Position numbers and translations under genes: made by a program
Shown: positions 28,431 through 38,092 of the stretch, in pieces
Layout: each line of letters starts with the position of its first letter
Numbering within the stretch: position 1 is the stretch's first letter
The notes under the pieces: model-generated
What the model saw: only the letters and a program-made list of their open reading frames with translations
What the model was told of the DNA's origin: nothing
The model's database searches: none
Source of the DNA: Candidatus Nitrosocosmicus arcticus
GTDB lineage: Archaea; Thermoproteota; Nitrososphaeria; Nitrososphaerales; Nitrososphaeraceae
Direction: 5' to 3'
NCBI RefSeq assembly: GCF_007826885.1
Contig: NZ_ML675591.1
Location: 1 to 64,000 of the forward strand
Length of the DNA stretch: 64,000 nucleotides

Positions 28431-28816
28431 TCCCAAACCTTCAAATGGAAATTGCCTCCTTCGTCGACGTCAAATTCCCAAACTCCCGGCACGCTATTTA
28501 ACCTTGCAAATTTCGGCGAGGAAGCCTGCCAGATAACTCCACCCCGCCAGCTCGCCTTTAGGCCACTTCCGGTAGGTCGCCCTCTTCCATGAGCCCACAC
28601 ACCTATAGAGCCCCCATCTTTGGTTGTGCAGATTCCATGGAACTCTGCAATCAAGGTTCCTCCATGCGGGGTTGCGACCCCTGTATAGATAGATGAATAG
28701 TCTGTACCGAACAATTTGCCAGTTCCCTGATAAGTCGCTTCCACTTTTCCGTCGGGGAGTGCCCTTATTCCTGCGAACTTTCCAGTTTCCTCGAATGCTA
28801 AATCTCCTAGAACCAT
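28421..28816 (-). CDS. Hypothetical beta-rich protein of higher G+C
   Basis: 131 aa, no signal. Repeating strands with Gly turns: GKFAGIRALPDGKVEATYQG, GTLIAEFHGICTTKDGG, GVWAHGRGRPTG, and a Trp-rich end (GNFHLKVWEWK). Looks like a single barrel-type domain as in DUF3224-like proteins, but not assigned. Clearly richer in G+C than the surrounding DNA, with the pseudogene 28190 sharing that bias; both were probably acquired together in this segment (sites 28103 and 29020). Confidence 0.75.
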   Translation of the reverse strand: MVLGDLAFEETGKFAGIRALPDGKVEATYQGTGKLFGTDYSSIYTGVATPHGGTLIAEFHGICTTKDGGSIGVWAHGRGRPTGSGLKASWRGGVIWQASSPKFARLNSVPGVWEFDVDEGGNFHLKVWEWK

Positions 28817-29019
28817 GTGACTGTGGAATCGATGACTGCTATTTATGCGTTCTCAGTTCCCCTTATGAATAGTAATACTATTACAACAAACTAACAAACC
28901 AATTTCCCATCTAAGAAACATATTAACGATACCGATATCCGTGAGTTCTTAGATAAATCGCATTGATCTAATCTGACGGGTATTAAAAGGACAGGTCTAA
29001 AACACCTATTAATAGTGTG

Positions 29020-29100
29020 TAATTTCCCGCGGGTTCGGTGGGATTAAGTTCCGTATGGTATAGGGGTCCGGTAAAATCATGAGGATATCCACATGGGTCT
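29020..29100 (+). repeat. tRNA-Lys-end repeat site, double core
   Basis: Core GGTTCGGTGG at 29032, second GGTCCGGTAA at 29065, 33 bp apart; tail AATCATGAGGATATCCACAT. The usual GTTACTAAAATAG left arm is missing and replaced by TAATTTCCCGC. The rest of 28817-29237 is featureless. Confidence 0.85.
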
Positions 29101-29237
29101 AATATAGGTTGGAATAATTTTTTGTATAATAATTTAAACGAAAAGTTTGATTTCTGGTAAACAATAATTAAGTAATTTATGAATAAAGACATTTCATCAA
29201 TAAGAACTTTATAACTTTTGTTTAATATTCAATATTA

Positions 29238-29420
29238 ATGAGCAATCCAACTGAAGAAAACAACAAGAAAAATAAAAACTTAGAACAGTCTCAAAATCAA
29301 GCATCAGAAATTGGTGATGCGGAAAACAATCCAGAAACAAGTGCTCCTGCTGGAGATCTTAGAAAAGCAGCATTAGAGGCTACTGATAACAACGCCGACG
29401 ATCAAAAAGAACCAGTTTGA
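29238..29420 (+). CDS. Small hydrophilic protein
   Basis: 60 aa, Asn/Glu/Lys/Ala-rich, no Cys and no membrane part: EENNKKNKNLEQSQNQASEI, GDLRKAALEATDNNADD. Looks disordered, similar to small stress-type proteins. TTTAATATTC lies about 20-25 bp upstream. Unknown function. Confidence 0.55.
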   Translation: MSNPTEENNKKNKNLEQSQNQASEIGDAENNPETSAPAGDLRKAALEATDNNADDQKEPV

Positions 29421-29757
29421 TCCTTATTATTATTTTTCAATTTTGTTGTTCTAATACATAAATAATTCTGTATTTAATCACCTTCACCATATTCATTTGC
29501 TGAAACCTAGTCAGTGATCCTCTATGATACTGCTATAATTTTGTCATCACAGCTTATTTTTACCCAATCTACATATAGATAATATACAAAGGAATTCATA
29601 GTATCACTTTAAATGAACAAAAAGGTATATCTCTTGACAAGAAATTATGCCATTCTCTTGACCAAACAGAGTTGCCTTGAAAAATAACTTTTAAAAAAAT
29701 TGGTCAATAATTATACTCTGAAGTAAGAAAGTTCGCTTATAACCGATTATACAAATA

Positions 29758-29853
29758 ATGGAAAGATCAAAAGAAATTCTCAATCTTCCAAGTTATGTGT
29801 CCTTGGTTGTTGGAGATCTGATGGCATATACAAACAACGGGGCATACTCTTAA
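29758..29853 (+). CDS. Very short frame, doubtful
   Basis: 31 codons, MERSKEILNLPSYVSLVVGD to TNNGAYS. Could be a truncated gene start; the interval 29421-29867 contains nothing else. Low confidence. Confidence 0.2.
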   Translation: MERSKEILNLPSYVSLVVGDLMAYTNNGAYS

Positions 29854-29867
29854 TAGAAAAAAGTAGA

Positions 29868-31109
29868 TTATTTGATGTCTCTTGCAGGGTCTGAAATCCA
29901 TTCATAAAGGTCTTCTAGAACCTTTGATTCGATTGGTCCCTCAGCAGTAGTAATCCATTGAGATGAAGGATAAAATAGATGGCCCAGGTTTGTATATGTA
30001 ATCAACAAGTGATCAGGATGTCTTATTTCTGTAAGTTTTTGTTGTAAAAGGAAGGCTTGTTGTATTGGTGTGTCTGAATCATTCGTTCCTTGAAGAATTA
30101 AGATAGAGATATTGGATGGAACTTTGTCCATGATATCTAGATTAGGTGTCAAAGAATATTGTGAATTAATCCAAATAGGACATGGACCTGTTAAACCGTT
30201 ACACTTCTCACCGGGTGTTACAACTGCCAATGACTTGAGATTATCTATTTGTCTTGGCTTGAGTTCGTCATTAATACTTATGAGAGTAACGTTGTTTATA
30301 TCGTATTGGGGATTCAGTCGTTGGACTGTACCATTCGCCAATGTGATGTTTTGACTAAGAACCAAAGTAAGGTTTCCAAACAGGGAGCTGAAAACAGGAT
30401 TCACAGAAGCTTCTTGTAATGATATCAATCCATTGTGATTATGGTCTAGAACTTTCTGAGCGTAAAGTATGGGAACCATTAGTTGGTCGTATCCTATTTC
30501 ACGCAAGTTTTGGGCCAGAGTTCCCATCAACACAATTTTATCCACCTTATCGGAATTGTTAATCGCGATTCTTGGTACAATTGTAGTACCTTCGCTATGA
30601 CCGACTAAAGTTACATTGTTAGAATCAACCTCTGGTTGTTGTAGAAGGACATTCAATGCTTTCTGAGCATCTTGTGCTAGGTCGTCAATTGTTATATTTC
30701 CCCACGTATTAATGTCTAAAATTGTAAAATTTGCACCTACCCCTCTCTTATCATATTGCAACACTGCATAACCTCTTTCGGAAAGATACTGAGCAATATC
30801 AAAGAATGGTCTCGCAGATGGATAGATATGCGAGCCTGTTTCGTTATCTATACGAACGTATCCTGCAGTTTCATTCATATCAGTGATTCCAGAGCCTGGT
30901 ACTAAAAGAATGCCTGGAAAGGGACCATCCCCAATAACTGGGAGATTCAATCTTGCATTGGTATCTAGACCATTACCCAAATCTATAACCATATTTCTAT
31001 ATTTTGTTGTCGGTATCTCAGATTGAGCATTAGCTGTGAGAACTACATTACAGAATAAAAAGAATACTGCAACAATAGAAAATATTAGTGATATTATTTT
31101 TAGAGACAA
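29868..31109 (-). CDS. Secreted alpha/beta hydrolase with EF-hand loop, copy A
   Basis: 413 aa. Signal peptide (SLIFSIVAVFFLFCNVVLTA, likely cut at NAQS). Hydrolase core: oxyanion strand GILLVPGSG, YDKRGVGAN, nucleophile S172 in LVGHSEGT, Asp in LQGTNDSDTP, His in TNLGHLFYP. A canonical 12-residue EF-hand loop, DHNHNGLISLQE (222-233), sits in the cap region, so activity may need Ca2+. Start is TTG (31109); the first ATG nearby is out of frame. Paralogue at 36670 lies in the other orientation. Substrate unknown, probably extracellular esters or peptides. Confidence 0.88.
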   Translation of the reverse strand: MSLKIISLIFSIVAVFFLFCNVVLTANAQSEIPTTKYRNMVIDLGNGLDTNARLNLPVIGDGPFPGILLVPGSGITDMNETAGYVRIDNETGSHIYPSARPFFDIAQYLSERGYAVLQYDKRGVGANFTILDINTWGNITIDDLAQDAQKALNVLLQQPEVDSNNVTLVGHSEGTTIVPRIAINNSDKVDKIVLMGTLAQNLREIGYDQLMVPILYAQKVLDHNHNGLISLQEASVNPVFSSLFGNLTLVLSQNITLANGTVQRLNPQYDINNVTLISINDELKPRQIDNLKSLAVVTPGEKCNGLTGPCPIWINSQYSLTPNLDIMDKVPSNISILILQGTNDSDTPIQQAFLLQQKLTEIRHPDHLLITYTNLGHLFYPSSQWITTAEGPIESKVLEDLYEWISDPARDIK

Positions 31110-31252
31110 AACATTTGCTATTAAGAGGACTATAATAAAAGAGTATAGTTACGTTGGCTCGTTATTGATAGAAAAAAATGCAATATATTATTGATTTCCT
31201 CCGGATATCGTCACCTGACCTGATGTCCTACATTTTATATCTTTGCAATTCG

Positions 31253-31306
31253 AATCTAAAGCAGGTAGCGGGTTCGGTGGAACTCATGAAGATATCCACA
31301 TGAGTC
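31253..31306 (+). repeat. tRNA-Lys-end repeat site, GATATCC tail
   Basis: AAGCAGGTAGCG, core GGTTCGGTGG (31271-31280), AACTCATGAAGATATCCACA. Confidence 0.85.
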
Positions 31307-31485
31307 ACGCCTTGAAATGGGGTTATTTTTTTAGATAAGGTTCCTCATATGGATAAAAAAGACAAGGGTAAGAAAAGGGGATTTAATTTTAGTATTGATG
31401 AATTTAAAAATTTGAGTTTGTATAACTCTAAAAGGAAAAACCAATGGGCTAAATTTTTTAGTCTTTGATTTTTCTTATGTCGTTG

Positions 31486-32082
31486 TTAATGATTTGTGGA
31501 CTTTGTGGTAGTAGTGGTAGATGCGTTTACGTTTGAATTGGCGGCTACATCTTTAACTTCTGCTGCTAATTGTCTTGAATTTTGTTCAAACACTCTTGCG
31601 GTGTTTACTCCCATGTTTGATACGTGTCTTGAAACATCTTTTGTTTGTTGTAGTACTGGTTTCCATGCATCAAGGGTAGAGAAAATAACGTTGTTTGAAA
31701 GTCTAATAGCTGATACCGTATTGTCTGCAACATTACTCACAAGTGTTGTATATGCTTTAGCTGCTGCATCAGGAGAACAGAAGTTGGTAACTAATCCATT
31801 GTAGACCTCATTATATGGTCTCCATGCGGATTGAAGAGAATTGACAACTTGTTTTTGAGAATCTATATATTCTTCTGAAATCTCTTTTGCAGTCTGTAAA
31901 GATTGTTCTTGATAACTATTTACAATATCATTAATTCTTGGAATTTGTTTTCTTGATTCATCTATTGATTTTTTGATATTATCTTTAGTTTCATCAAATG
32001 ATTGGTTAACGGATTCTTGGAAATTATTTTGTTCATTGGTATTATTTGAATAATTTTGGTTAGTTTCTATTTTCTTTGACAT
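31486..32082 (-). CDS. Phasin-like coiled-coil protein, copy 1
   Basis: 198 aa, Asn/Gln/Ser-rich head (MSKKIETNQNYSNN) and long amphipathic helices: DNIKKSIDESRKQIPRIND, YIDSQKQVVNSLQSAWRPYN, NVADNTVSAIRLSNNVIFST, and a Thr-rich end. The SLQSAWxP and long helices resemble phasins that coat polyhydroxyalkanoate granules, which soil Nitrososphaerota make; assignment is tentative. Over 95% identical to 35697, and the flanking DNA on both sides out to the repeat sites is also conserved, so the whole segment was duplicated. Confidence 0.7.
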   Translation of the reverse strand: MSKKIETNQNYSNNTNEQNNFQESVNQSFDETKDNIKKSIDESRKQIPRINDIVNSYQEQSLQTAKEISEEYIDSQKQVVNSLQSAWRPYNEVYNGLVTNFCSPDAAAKAYTTLVSNVADNTVSAIRLSNNVIFSTLDAWKPVLQQTKDVSRHVSNMGVNTARVFEQNSRQLAAEVKDVAANSNVNASTTTTTKSTNH

Positions 32083-32280
32083 ACTATCTATTAGGTACCG
32101 TACTATATAAACACCGGTATCAAACGGTTTTTAATGCCTAAAATTGACAAAACATGACCACAATTGGTGAAATGATTAAAAATGCGGATACATGTCTAAG
32201 ATTCATATCTAATCAATGATAAATCGTCTCTATTTCAATTATATTAATCAGTTATTATAATTATTTATATATCTATATCG

Positions 32281-32336
32281 TTACTATAAATAGGTATCGG
32301 ATTCGGTGGAAACACTCACAGATCTGTGAGTAATCC
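32281..32336 (+). repeat. tRNA-Lys-end repeat site, CACAGATCTGTG-type tail
   Basis: GTTACTATAAATAGGTATCG, core GATTCGGTGG (32301-32310), then AAACACTCACAGATCTGTGA, palindrome centre 13 bp on. Rest of 32083-32587 is shared spacer of the phasin segment up to here, then nothing. Confidence 0.85.
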
Positions 32337-32587
32337 GTCAGAAGTTTCGCTAGAACATCCATCAACATTCAATGTAAAAAATGTCTTTTCATTTAAGATA
32401 TTGTAATTATAGAGTGTAGTCTTTCGTAAATGTTCAATAAAAGAAATATTAGTTGGTATCTCAAAAGAACAATTTTAATATCAACCTATTGATCCAATGA
32501 TAATGCTTGAGTATACATATTACATCAAAAGTGTTCAAAAAAATAGTATGTTTAGTGTATAAACGAATATTATTAATATTTATTTAT

Positions 32588-32989
32588 TTATTTATTACCT
32601 GCTGTCATTATCTTTTTTAGTTCTTCATAAAATTCCTTGCTTGGAGATGAAGTGGATAATGATGTATGCCATTGTTTTTCAATTGTTTTAACCGCTAATT
32701 CGGCCGCTTTGTCTATATTATTTCCCCAATCTCTTTCAATTATCTTCTTTATCTTCTCTACGTGAACTTCCTTTAAAGCTTCAAAGAATGCGCTTTCCAG
32801 TAATTTTTTTGCACCTTCAATCGGATCACCGTTGCAACCTGAACAACTAGCATTACTACCATGATGCATTGTTTCACATCCACAACTATTGCATTCGCAT
32901 GTATCTGAATACTTGGTATGGCCATGGTACGTTGATCCTTCTCTTCCATAATGAACTTCGCAATTTGAATCACATTGATTTCCTGTCAT
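32588..32989 (-). CDS. Cys/His-rich metal-binding-like protein, copy 1
   Basis: 133 aa in two parts. Residues 1-56: NQCDSNCEVHYGREG, CECNSCGCETMHHGSN, CSGCNG, about ten Cys and six His, a likely metal cluster or zinc region. Residues 57-133: a helical domain almost residue-identical to the paralogue 42049 (LLESAFFEALKEVHVEKIKK, AAELAVKTIEKQWH). Divergent from the HxlR gene 33079 over 89 bp that holds a TATA box and CTTACC repeats. Probably a metal-responsive protein controlled by that regulator; function unknown. Confidence 0.75.
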   Translation of the reverse strand: MTGNQCDSNCEVHYGREGSTYHGHTKYSDTCECNSCGCETMHHGSNASCSGCNGDPIEGAKKLLESAFFEALKEVHVEKIKKIIERDWGNNIDKAAELAVKTIEKQWHTSLSTSSPSKEFYEELKKIMTAGNK

Positions 32990-33021
32990 CTATAAATCAC
33001 TTTGTAATATCTACTATCAAA

Positions 33022-33060
33022 AGGTAAGTATTTAAATTGGTAAGTGATAATATAGTAAGT
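33022..33060 (-). promoter_or_regulatory. Divergent promoter with repeated ACTTAC operator
   Basis: Read on the minus strand: ACTTAC, 9 bases, ACTTACCAATTTAAATA, CTTACC. TTTAAATA serves gene 32588. TAATATAG (33047-33054) on the plus strand is 25-30 bp from the TTG of the regulator. The same three-block arrangement precedes the paralogue at 42049. Confidence 0.6.
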
Positions 33061-33078
33061 GGATGAGATTAGGGTAAG

Positions 33079-33507
33079 TTGACAAAAGTAGATACCTTAA
33101 AACAAAATATGAGAATAGATGGAATGGAATGTAAAAGCTGTCCTGTTTTCAATACGTTTAACATAATTGGTAAAAAATTTTCACTTTTAATACTTCGGAA
33201 CATGATCTATAACAGTCAGAGAAGATTCAACGAATTTTTAAATTCTATTGAAGAAATCAATCCTAAAACATTGTCAATTCGTCTAAAAGAAATGGAAAAA
33301 GATGGAATCATAAGACGGCAAATATATCATGAGACTCCCGTTAGAATAGAATACCACCTAACTCAGAAAGGTAGAGAATTACGACCGATATTGGAGCAAA
33401 TGGCTTTATTTTCTCTAAAATATTGTTGTGATCAAATATTTGAAAATCCTGATCCTGTCAAGGTTAGCAAGATATCGGCCAATTCATTTGGAAAATATCG
33501 CGTATAA
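33079..33507 (+). CDS. HxlR-family winged-helix regulator
   Basis: 142 aa from TTG 33079, placed for a leaderless start by TAATATAG 25-30 bp upstream; ATG 33109 is the alternative. wHTH: FNIIGKKFSLLILRNMIYN, NPKTLSIRLKEMEKDGIIRR, RIEYHLTQKGRELRPIL. A Cys pair CKSCPVF near the N-terminus and CC at about 124 could sense thiol or metal stress. Divergent from 32588, which it likely controls. Related to 12804. Confidence 0.88.
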   Translation: MTKVDTLKQNMRIDGMECKSCPVFNTFNIIGKKFSLLILRNMIYNSQRRFNEFLNSIEEINPKTLSIRLKEMEKDGIIRRQIYHETPVRIEYHLTQKGRELRPILEQMALFSLKYCCDQIFENPDPVKVSKISANSFGKYRV

Positions 33508-33733
33508 GTATATTTTTGAATTTATTCTCATATCCAATTAAATTATTATACAATTATGAAAAATTCCGATCATTAAAAAATCTATTACAAATCTAGACTA
33601 TGGAAATGTCTTTTAACTTATCTGGATGAAACAAATGAATCTGAAGTTTTTATTAATTATATACCGAACGTCAATTCAACTGCACTATACTATTTTATTT
33701 TTTAATTTAGTGGTATTTGAAATATTAATATAG

Positions 33734-33820
33734 TTACTAAATCAGATACCTAGTTTGGTGGGATTAAGTCCCGTATGTACAAGGGTTCGGGGGCATGTGA
33801 AACAAATTTGACTCAAGTAA
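33734..33820 (+). repeat. tRNA-Lys-end repeat site, double core
   Basis: GTTACTAAATCAGATACCT, cores AGTTTGGTGG (33753) and GGTTCGGGGG (33785), tail CATGTGAAACAAATTTGACT with CAAATTTG centred 13 bp on. Only feature in 33508-33981. Confidence 0.85.
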
Positions 33821-33981
33821 TCAACCCAAATCAATAATTATTTTGCTAGTAAAACAAATAAATCAATTAATGCAACATCTTATATTATAAAATTGAAGAA
33901 CATCAGATGGATTGGAGTTTGGGAATACTGCATCTTTTTCAAACTTATTTGAACTATCAAATAACTATTTCTGGCAAATTG

Positions 33982-34464
33982 CTACAAAAACCTAAACGAT
34001 TCAAATATTTCTTCCAATTGATTCTGAAGATTCACAGAATCTATGCTTTTGGTATTTTGCTGATCCTGTTCAAATAAGGTTATAAAACCACGATCTTTTT
34101 TGTCATTTATGATAAACGTTCTTTCATGTATAACTATATTTTTATCATCGTACGATCTCTTTACGATTACAGTTCCAGAGCGGCCACTTCTAATAGGATA
34201 TTTATCTAACTTTGATTCTTCGAGTATTGTCTCTCCTAAGTAAATTGCATCCTTTAATACTTTTTCAATAGCCATTTCAATTGGACCCTCGGAGTTTATT
34301 TTTACATTCACTCTTTTAAACCCAAAAATTACCGAATCGCTGTGCATCAACACATCTGCACCAAAATTCTTTATGCTCTCATCAGTTATCTCAACCCAAT
34401 CTGATGGATAATCAAATGCTATGCCTAATTCTATATTTTCATAGTGTTTCTTCTCTAACTCCAT
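33982..34464 (-). CDS. PsbP/DUF1795-like domain protein
   Basis: 160 aa, no signal. Pattern of the PsbP-like fold: YENIELGIAFDYPSDWVEI at the start (the FxYPxxW hallmark), DVLMHSDSVIFGFKRVNVKI, SGRSGTVIVKRS, RTFIINDKKDRGFITLF, and a final helix LEEIFESFRF. Common in archaea as one-domain proteins of unknown role, usually exported; here without an obvious signal peptide. Confidence 0.8.
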   Translation of the reverse strand: MELEKKHYENIELGIAFDYPSDWVEITDESIKNFGADVLMHSDSVIFGFKRVNVKINSEGPIEMAIEKVLKDAIYLGETILEESKLDKYPIRSGRSGTVIVKRSYDDKNIVIHERTFIINDKKDRGFITLFEQDQQNTKSIDSVNLQNQLEEIFESFRFL

Positions 34465-34548
34465 CCTCTTTGATGCTCCTCTTCTTCAAATTAATTATAG
34501 TAGATGGCTGGTTTAAAAATGATCATACTGTATCCCACAGTATTTTCC

Positions 34549-34743
34549 TTAAACCCATTCCATCAATTTCTCAGCAGACTCAAATGATTTTCATACAGTT
34601 GCATAGTCGTCTAAGTCTGCTTGAGTTCTTATCTCCAGTGCATTTGTGATATAGTCGGCGAATGATTGATTCTAAACCTTCTCAGCGAGTCTCCTGATAA
34701 CTAGGTATTCGTTGTAGGGAATTTCGGAATAACCGTTTTTCAT
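34549..34743 (-). pseudogene. Small gene with two in-frame stops
   Basis: One frame of 65 codons from ATG 34743 to TAA 34549 reads MKNGYSEIPYNEYLVIRRLA, then TAG (codon 24), NQSFADYITNALEIRTQADL, TGA (codon 51), KSFESAEKLMEWV. There is no frameshift, so it was disabled only by two substitutions. Family not recognised. Confidence 0.6.
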
Positions 34744-34933
34744 TGACTGCGACCATCTTCTCCTTCGTTGGTTTTAGATTTATTGTCCTCATACCGTAGT
34801 AGTAGTAGTAGGCCTAAAGGATTTTTACAAAACAGATTTCCTAGGATTTGATAATCTTCTAAATGCATTGCTAAAATTATAAAAATCATACTTTATGATA
34901 CCAGCTTTATTTGTTTGGAATTAAGACCCAACT

Positions 34934-35234
34934 GCTGTAAATCCCACCTTTACAGCACCAAGTATTGACACATAGCCAGACTGTCTTTCAGCTTGTAGTT
35001 ACGAATGAGCAGGGATTGACAAGTGAACCTGATAGTGTTTCAATTACTGTATATGCGGAAAATGAAACTCCATCATTTGAGGGGAATACTTGGCTCTGGA
35101 AAAAACATAAACGTCCAGGTTCAAGAGAATTCTGGAATATTGCAGGTGGACAATCAGGTGCTGGAAATATGTATTATGACTCTCCCATTTTCCAAGGTCA
35201 ATCTACAGAGCAGGATAGTCAGGTAATATCTTAG
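34934..35234 (+). pseudogene. Fragment of a PKD/Ig-like surface protein
   Basis: Reads AVNPTFTAPSIDT, then a shift at about 34962, then SQTVFQLVVTNEQGLTSEPD and VSITVYAENETP, the typical end of a PKD/Ig-like repeat in large archaeal adhesins, followed by a non-repetitive tail (GNTWLWKKHKRPGSREFW). An 89-codon frame from a TTG at 34965 covers the second part only. No signal peptide: this is the 3' end of a lost larger gene. Confidence 0.6.
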
Positions 35235-35350
35235 ACTTCTAACAAGGTAAGACAATAAGAACCACAGAAGGGCTGGATAAAGTCTCATCTCTTTATTTAC
35301 CAAAATCCAAGCAAATTAATAGACAAGGTTACTTAACTATTTCCTATATC

Positions 35351-35420
35351 GTTACTAAAATAGGTAGCTGGTTTGGTGGGATTAAGTTCCGTATGGTATG
35401 CGGGTTCGGTGGTTCTCAAG
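35351..35420 (+). repeat. tRNA-Lys-end repeat site, double core
   Basis: GTTACTAAAATAGGTAGCT, cores GGTTTGGTGG (35370) and GGTTCGGTGG (35403), exactly 33 bp apart; tail not of a recognised type. Rest of 35235-35696 is the conserved spacer of the phasin segment. Confidence 0.9.
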
Positions 35421-35696
35421 TGCCTACCTTACTACTCTAATCCTTATCTCCCAAATTAGATGTTATCTTGTTAATACAGGTAGGAGTTTGCACTCATTAT
35501 ATTCTAAAGTTAGTAACAAAAACATACTTGGTTTTATTTTTTTAAATCAAGTGTCCTTATATGATGGAAAAGATAAGTGTCAGAAAAGTGAGTTTAATTA
35601 TAGTATCAATGAATTAAAAATTTGAGTTTGTTTAACTCTAAAAGGAAAAGCCAATGGACGAAATTTTTTTAGTCTTTGATTTTTCTTATTTCGTTG

Positions 35697-36296
35697 TTAA
35701 TGATTTGTAGAGTTTGTTGTAGTAGTGGTAGATGCGTTTATGTTTGAATTGGCTGCTGCATCTTTAACTTCTGCTGCTAATTGTCTTGAATTTTGTTCAA
35801 ACACTCTTGCGGTGTTTACTCCCATGTTTGATACGTGTCTTGAAACATCTTTTGTTTGTTGTAGTACTGGTTTCCATGCATCAAGGGTAGAGAAAATAAC
35901 GTTGTTTGAAAGTCTAATAGCTGATACCGTATTGTCTGCAACATTACTCACAAGTGTTGTATATGCTTTAGCTGCTGCATCAGGAGAACAGAAGTTGGTA
36001 ACTAATCCATTGTAGACCTCATTATATGGTCTCCATGCGGATTGAAGAGAATTGACAACTTGTTTTTGAGAATCTATATATTCTTCTGAAATCTCTTTTG
36101 CAGTCTGTAAAGATTGTTCTTGATAACTATTTACAATATCATTAATTCTTGGAATTTGTTTTCTTGATTCGTCTATTGATTTTTTGATATTATCTTTGGT
36201 TTCATCAAATGATTGGTTAACGGATTCTTGAAAATCATTGTTATTATTGTTATTATTATTTGAATAATTTTGGTTAGTTTCTATTTTCTTTGACAT
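35697..36296 (-). CDS. Phasin-like coiled-coil protein, copy 2
   Basis: 199 aa, over 95% identical to 31486 from residue 20 onward; the N-terminus differs by an Asn run (NNNNNNNND). Same features: long helices, KQVVNSLQSAWRPYNEVYNG, MGVNTARVFEQNSRQLAAEV, Thr-rich end. The near-identical synonymous positions imply recent duplication or gene conversion. Alone between sites 35351 and 36493. Confidence 0.7.
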   Translation of the reverse strand: MSKKIETNQNYSNNNNNNNNDFQESVNQSFDETKDNIKKSIDESRKQIPRINDIVNSYQEQSLQTAKEISEEYIDSQKQVVNSLQSAWRPYNEVYNGLVTNFCSPDAAAKAYTTLVSNVADNTVSAIRLSNNVIFSTLDAWKPVLQQTKDVSRHVSNMGVNTARVFEQNSRQLAAEVKDAAANSNINASTTTTTNSTNH

Positions 36297-36492
36297 AGTA
36301 TCTATTAGTTACTGGCCTATATAAGTATGGGTATTAAACGGTTTTTAATACCTAAAACTGACAAAACATGGCCACAATTGGTGAAATGATTAAAAAAGCT
36401 GATACTGGCTAGGATTTATATCTAATCGATGATAAATTATCTTTATTTCAATTATATTAATCATTTATTATAATTATTTATATATCCATATC

Positions 36493-36547
36493 GTTACTTA
36501 AATAGGTAGCTGGTTCGATGGAAATCATGAGGATATCCACAGGGGTT
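36493..36547 (+). repeat. tRNA-Lys-end repeat site, GGATATCC tail
   Basis: GTTACTTAAATAGGTAGCT, core GGTTCGATGG (36512-36521), AAATCATGAGGATATCCACA. Confidence 0.85.
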
Positions 36548-36669
36548 TTTCATCAGTATAGTAGTTGGCTATTTATCAACGATTAAATTTATGGAGAAGA
36601 GGACAATTAACTATCTACCCATCACGAACTAGTAATCTTTAATTCATAGAACACATATCATCAAATGTT

Positions 36670-37932
36670 TTGTCATTAAAGATTTCAATAATTCTTTCCA
36701 TTTTTGTTTTATATTTTTTGTTTTGCGGTTTAACTCTCACAGGTCATGCTCAATCAGAGTTACAGACAACAAAATATAGAAATATAGTTATAGATTTGGG
36801 TAATGGTTTAGATACCAATGCAAGATTGAATCTTCCGGCCACAGGTGACGGTCCCTTTCCAGGTATTCTTCTTGTACCTGGCTCTGGACCTAGTGATATG
36901 AATGAAACTGCAGGTAACTACGTTCGTATAGATAATGAAACAGGCTCGCATATCTATCCATCTGCTAGACCATTCTTTGATGTAGCACAATATCTTTCAG
37001 AAAGAGGTTTTGCAGTGTTGCAGTATGACAAGAGGGGAGTAGGTGCAAATTTTACTATTTTGGATAGCAACGTATGGGGGAATATAACTGTTAACGATCT
37101 AGAAAACGATGCGCAGAAAGCGCTAGAGGTTCTTATACATCAACCAGAGGTTGATTCTAATAGTATGTCTCTAGCCGGTCATAGCGAGGGTACTATGTAT
37201 GTCACAAGACTTGCAATCAACAATCCGGACATAGTAGATAATATCGTATTGATGGGCCCAGTAGCCCTGGGCTATCACGAAGAAGCATACTATCAAGCCG
37301 TCACCCTCCCAATACTCTACGCTCAACAGATTCTAGACCACAATCACAATGGATTTATATCAGTACAAGAAGCGTTGGAGGATCGTATTTTCCACTCTAT
37401 TCCAATAAATCTCACTCAGGCTCTCACTCAAAACATTACTACTACCAATGGAACAGTCGAACAACTCAATCCCCAATATAATATGAATAATGACACATTC
37501 ATAAATATTAATGATGAACTTAAACCCAGACTAATAGACCAACTTAGAACAGCATCAGTTGTGACACAAGACGAGAAGTGCGGTCTAAAACCATGTCCAA
37601 TTTGGCTTAAATCACAATACTCTGCTATACCTAATTTGGATATCATAAGTAAGGTTCCCTTCGACACCTCTATTTTGATATTGAATGGAAAGAATGATTC
37701 ACAAACCCCAATACAGCACGCATTACTTTTGCAACAGAAACTCACAGAAGTAAGACATCCTGATCATACATTGATGACATATCCGGACCTAGGTCATTTG
37801 TTTTACCCTTCATCTCAATGGATTACTGTTGCTGGAGGACCAATGGAACCAATGGTTCTAGAAGATCTTTTTGGCTGGCTTTCAGATCCAGTCAGAGATA
37901 TCAAGAAAATTACCATTTTGCGGCAAGAATGA
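36670..37932 (+). CDS. Secreted alpha/beta hydrolase with EF-hand loop, copy B
   Basis: 420 aa, about 70% identical to 29868: signal segment (ILSIFVLYFLFCGLTLTG, cut near HAQS), GILLVPGSG, S172 in LAGHSEGT, EF-hand loop DHNHNGFISVQE, Asp in NGKNDSQTP, His in DLGHLFYP. Starts with TTG at 36670 in the same context as copy A (an out-of-frame ATG just before it), so the TTG start is conserved. C-terminal KITILRQE is unique. Opposite orientation to copy A relative to the repeat sites. Confidence 0.88.
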   Translation: MSLKISIILSIFVLYFLFCGLTLTGHAQSELQTTKYRNIVIDLGNGLDTNARLNLPATGDGPFPGILLVPGSGPSDMNETAGNYVRIDNETGSHIYPSARPFFDVAQYLSERGFAVLQYDKRGVGANFTILDSNVWGNITVNDLENDAQKALEVLIHQPEVDSNSMSLAGHSEGTMYVTRLAINNPDIVDNIVLMGPVALGYHEEAYYQAVTLPILYAQQILDHNHNGFISVQEALEDRIFHSIPINLTQALTQNITTTNGTVEQLNPQYNMNNDTFININDELKPRLIDQLRTASVVTQDEKCGLKPCPIWLKSQYSAIPNLDIISKVPFDTSILILNGKNDSQTPIQHALLLQQKLTEVRHPDHTLMTYPDLGHLFYPSSQWITVAGGPMEPMVLEDLFGWLSDPVRDIKKITILRQE

Positions 37933-38092
37933 AATAGTAGTTTGGTTGGGTGTCCTGAAAATAGTTGTTGTTGAAACACACAGCATAAGGTAGGTCAAAG
38001 TTTGCTAGATATGAGGACTCAGATTGATTTTATTTTCTTTATAAAAGACTAGGAATTTAGTGTTCAAGATATCCCAATTACATATTATGTAG

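Noticed and set aside
35023-35226. 67-aa plus-strand frame
   Set aside because: Alternative frame of the surface-protein fragment 34934-35234.
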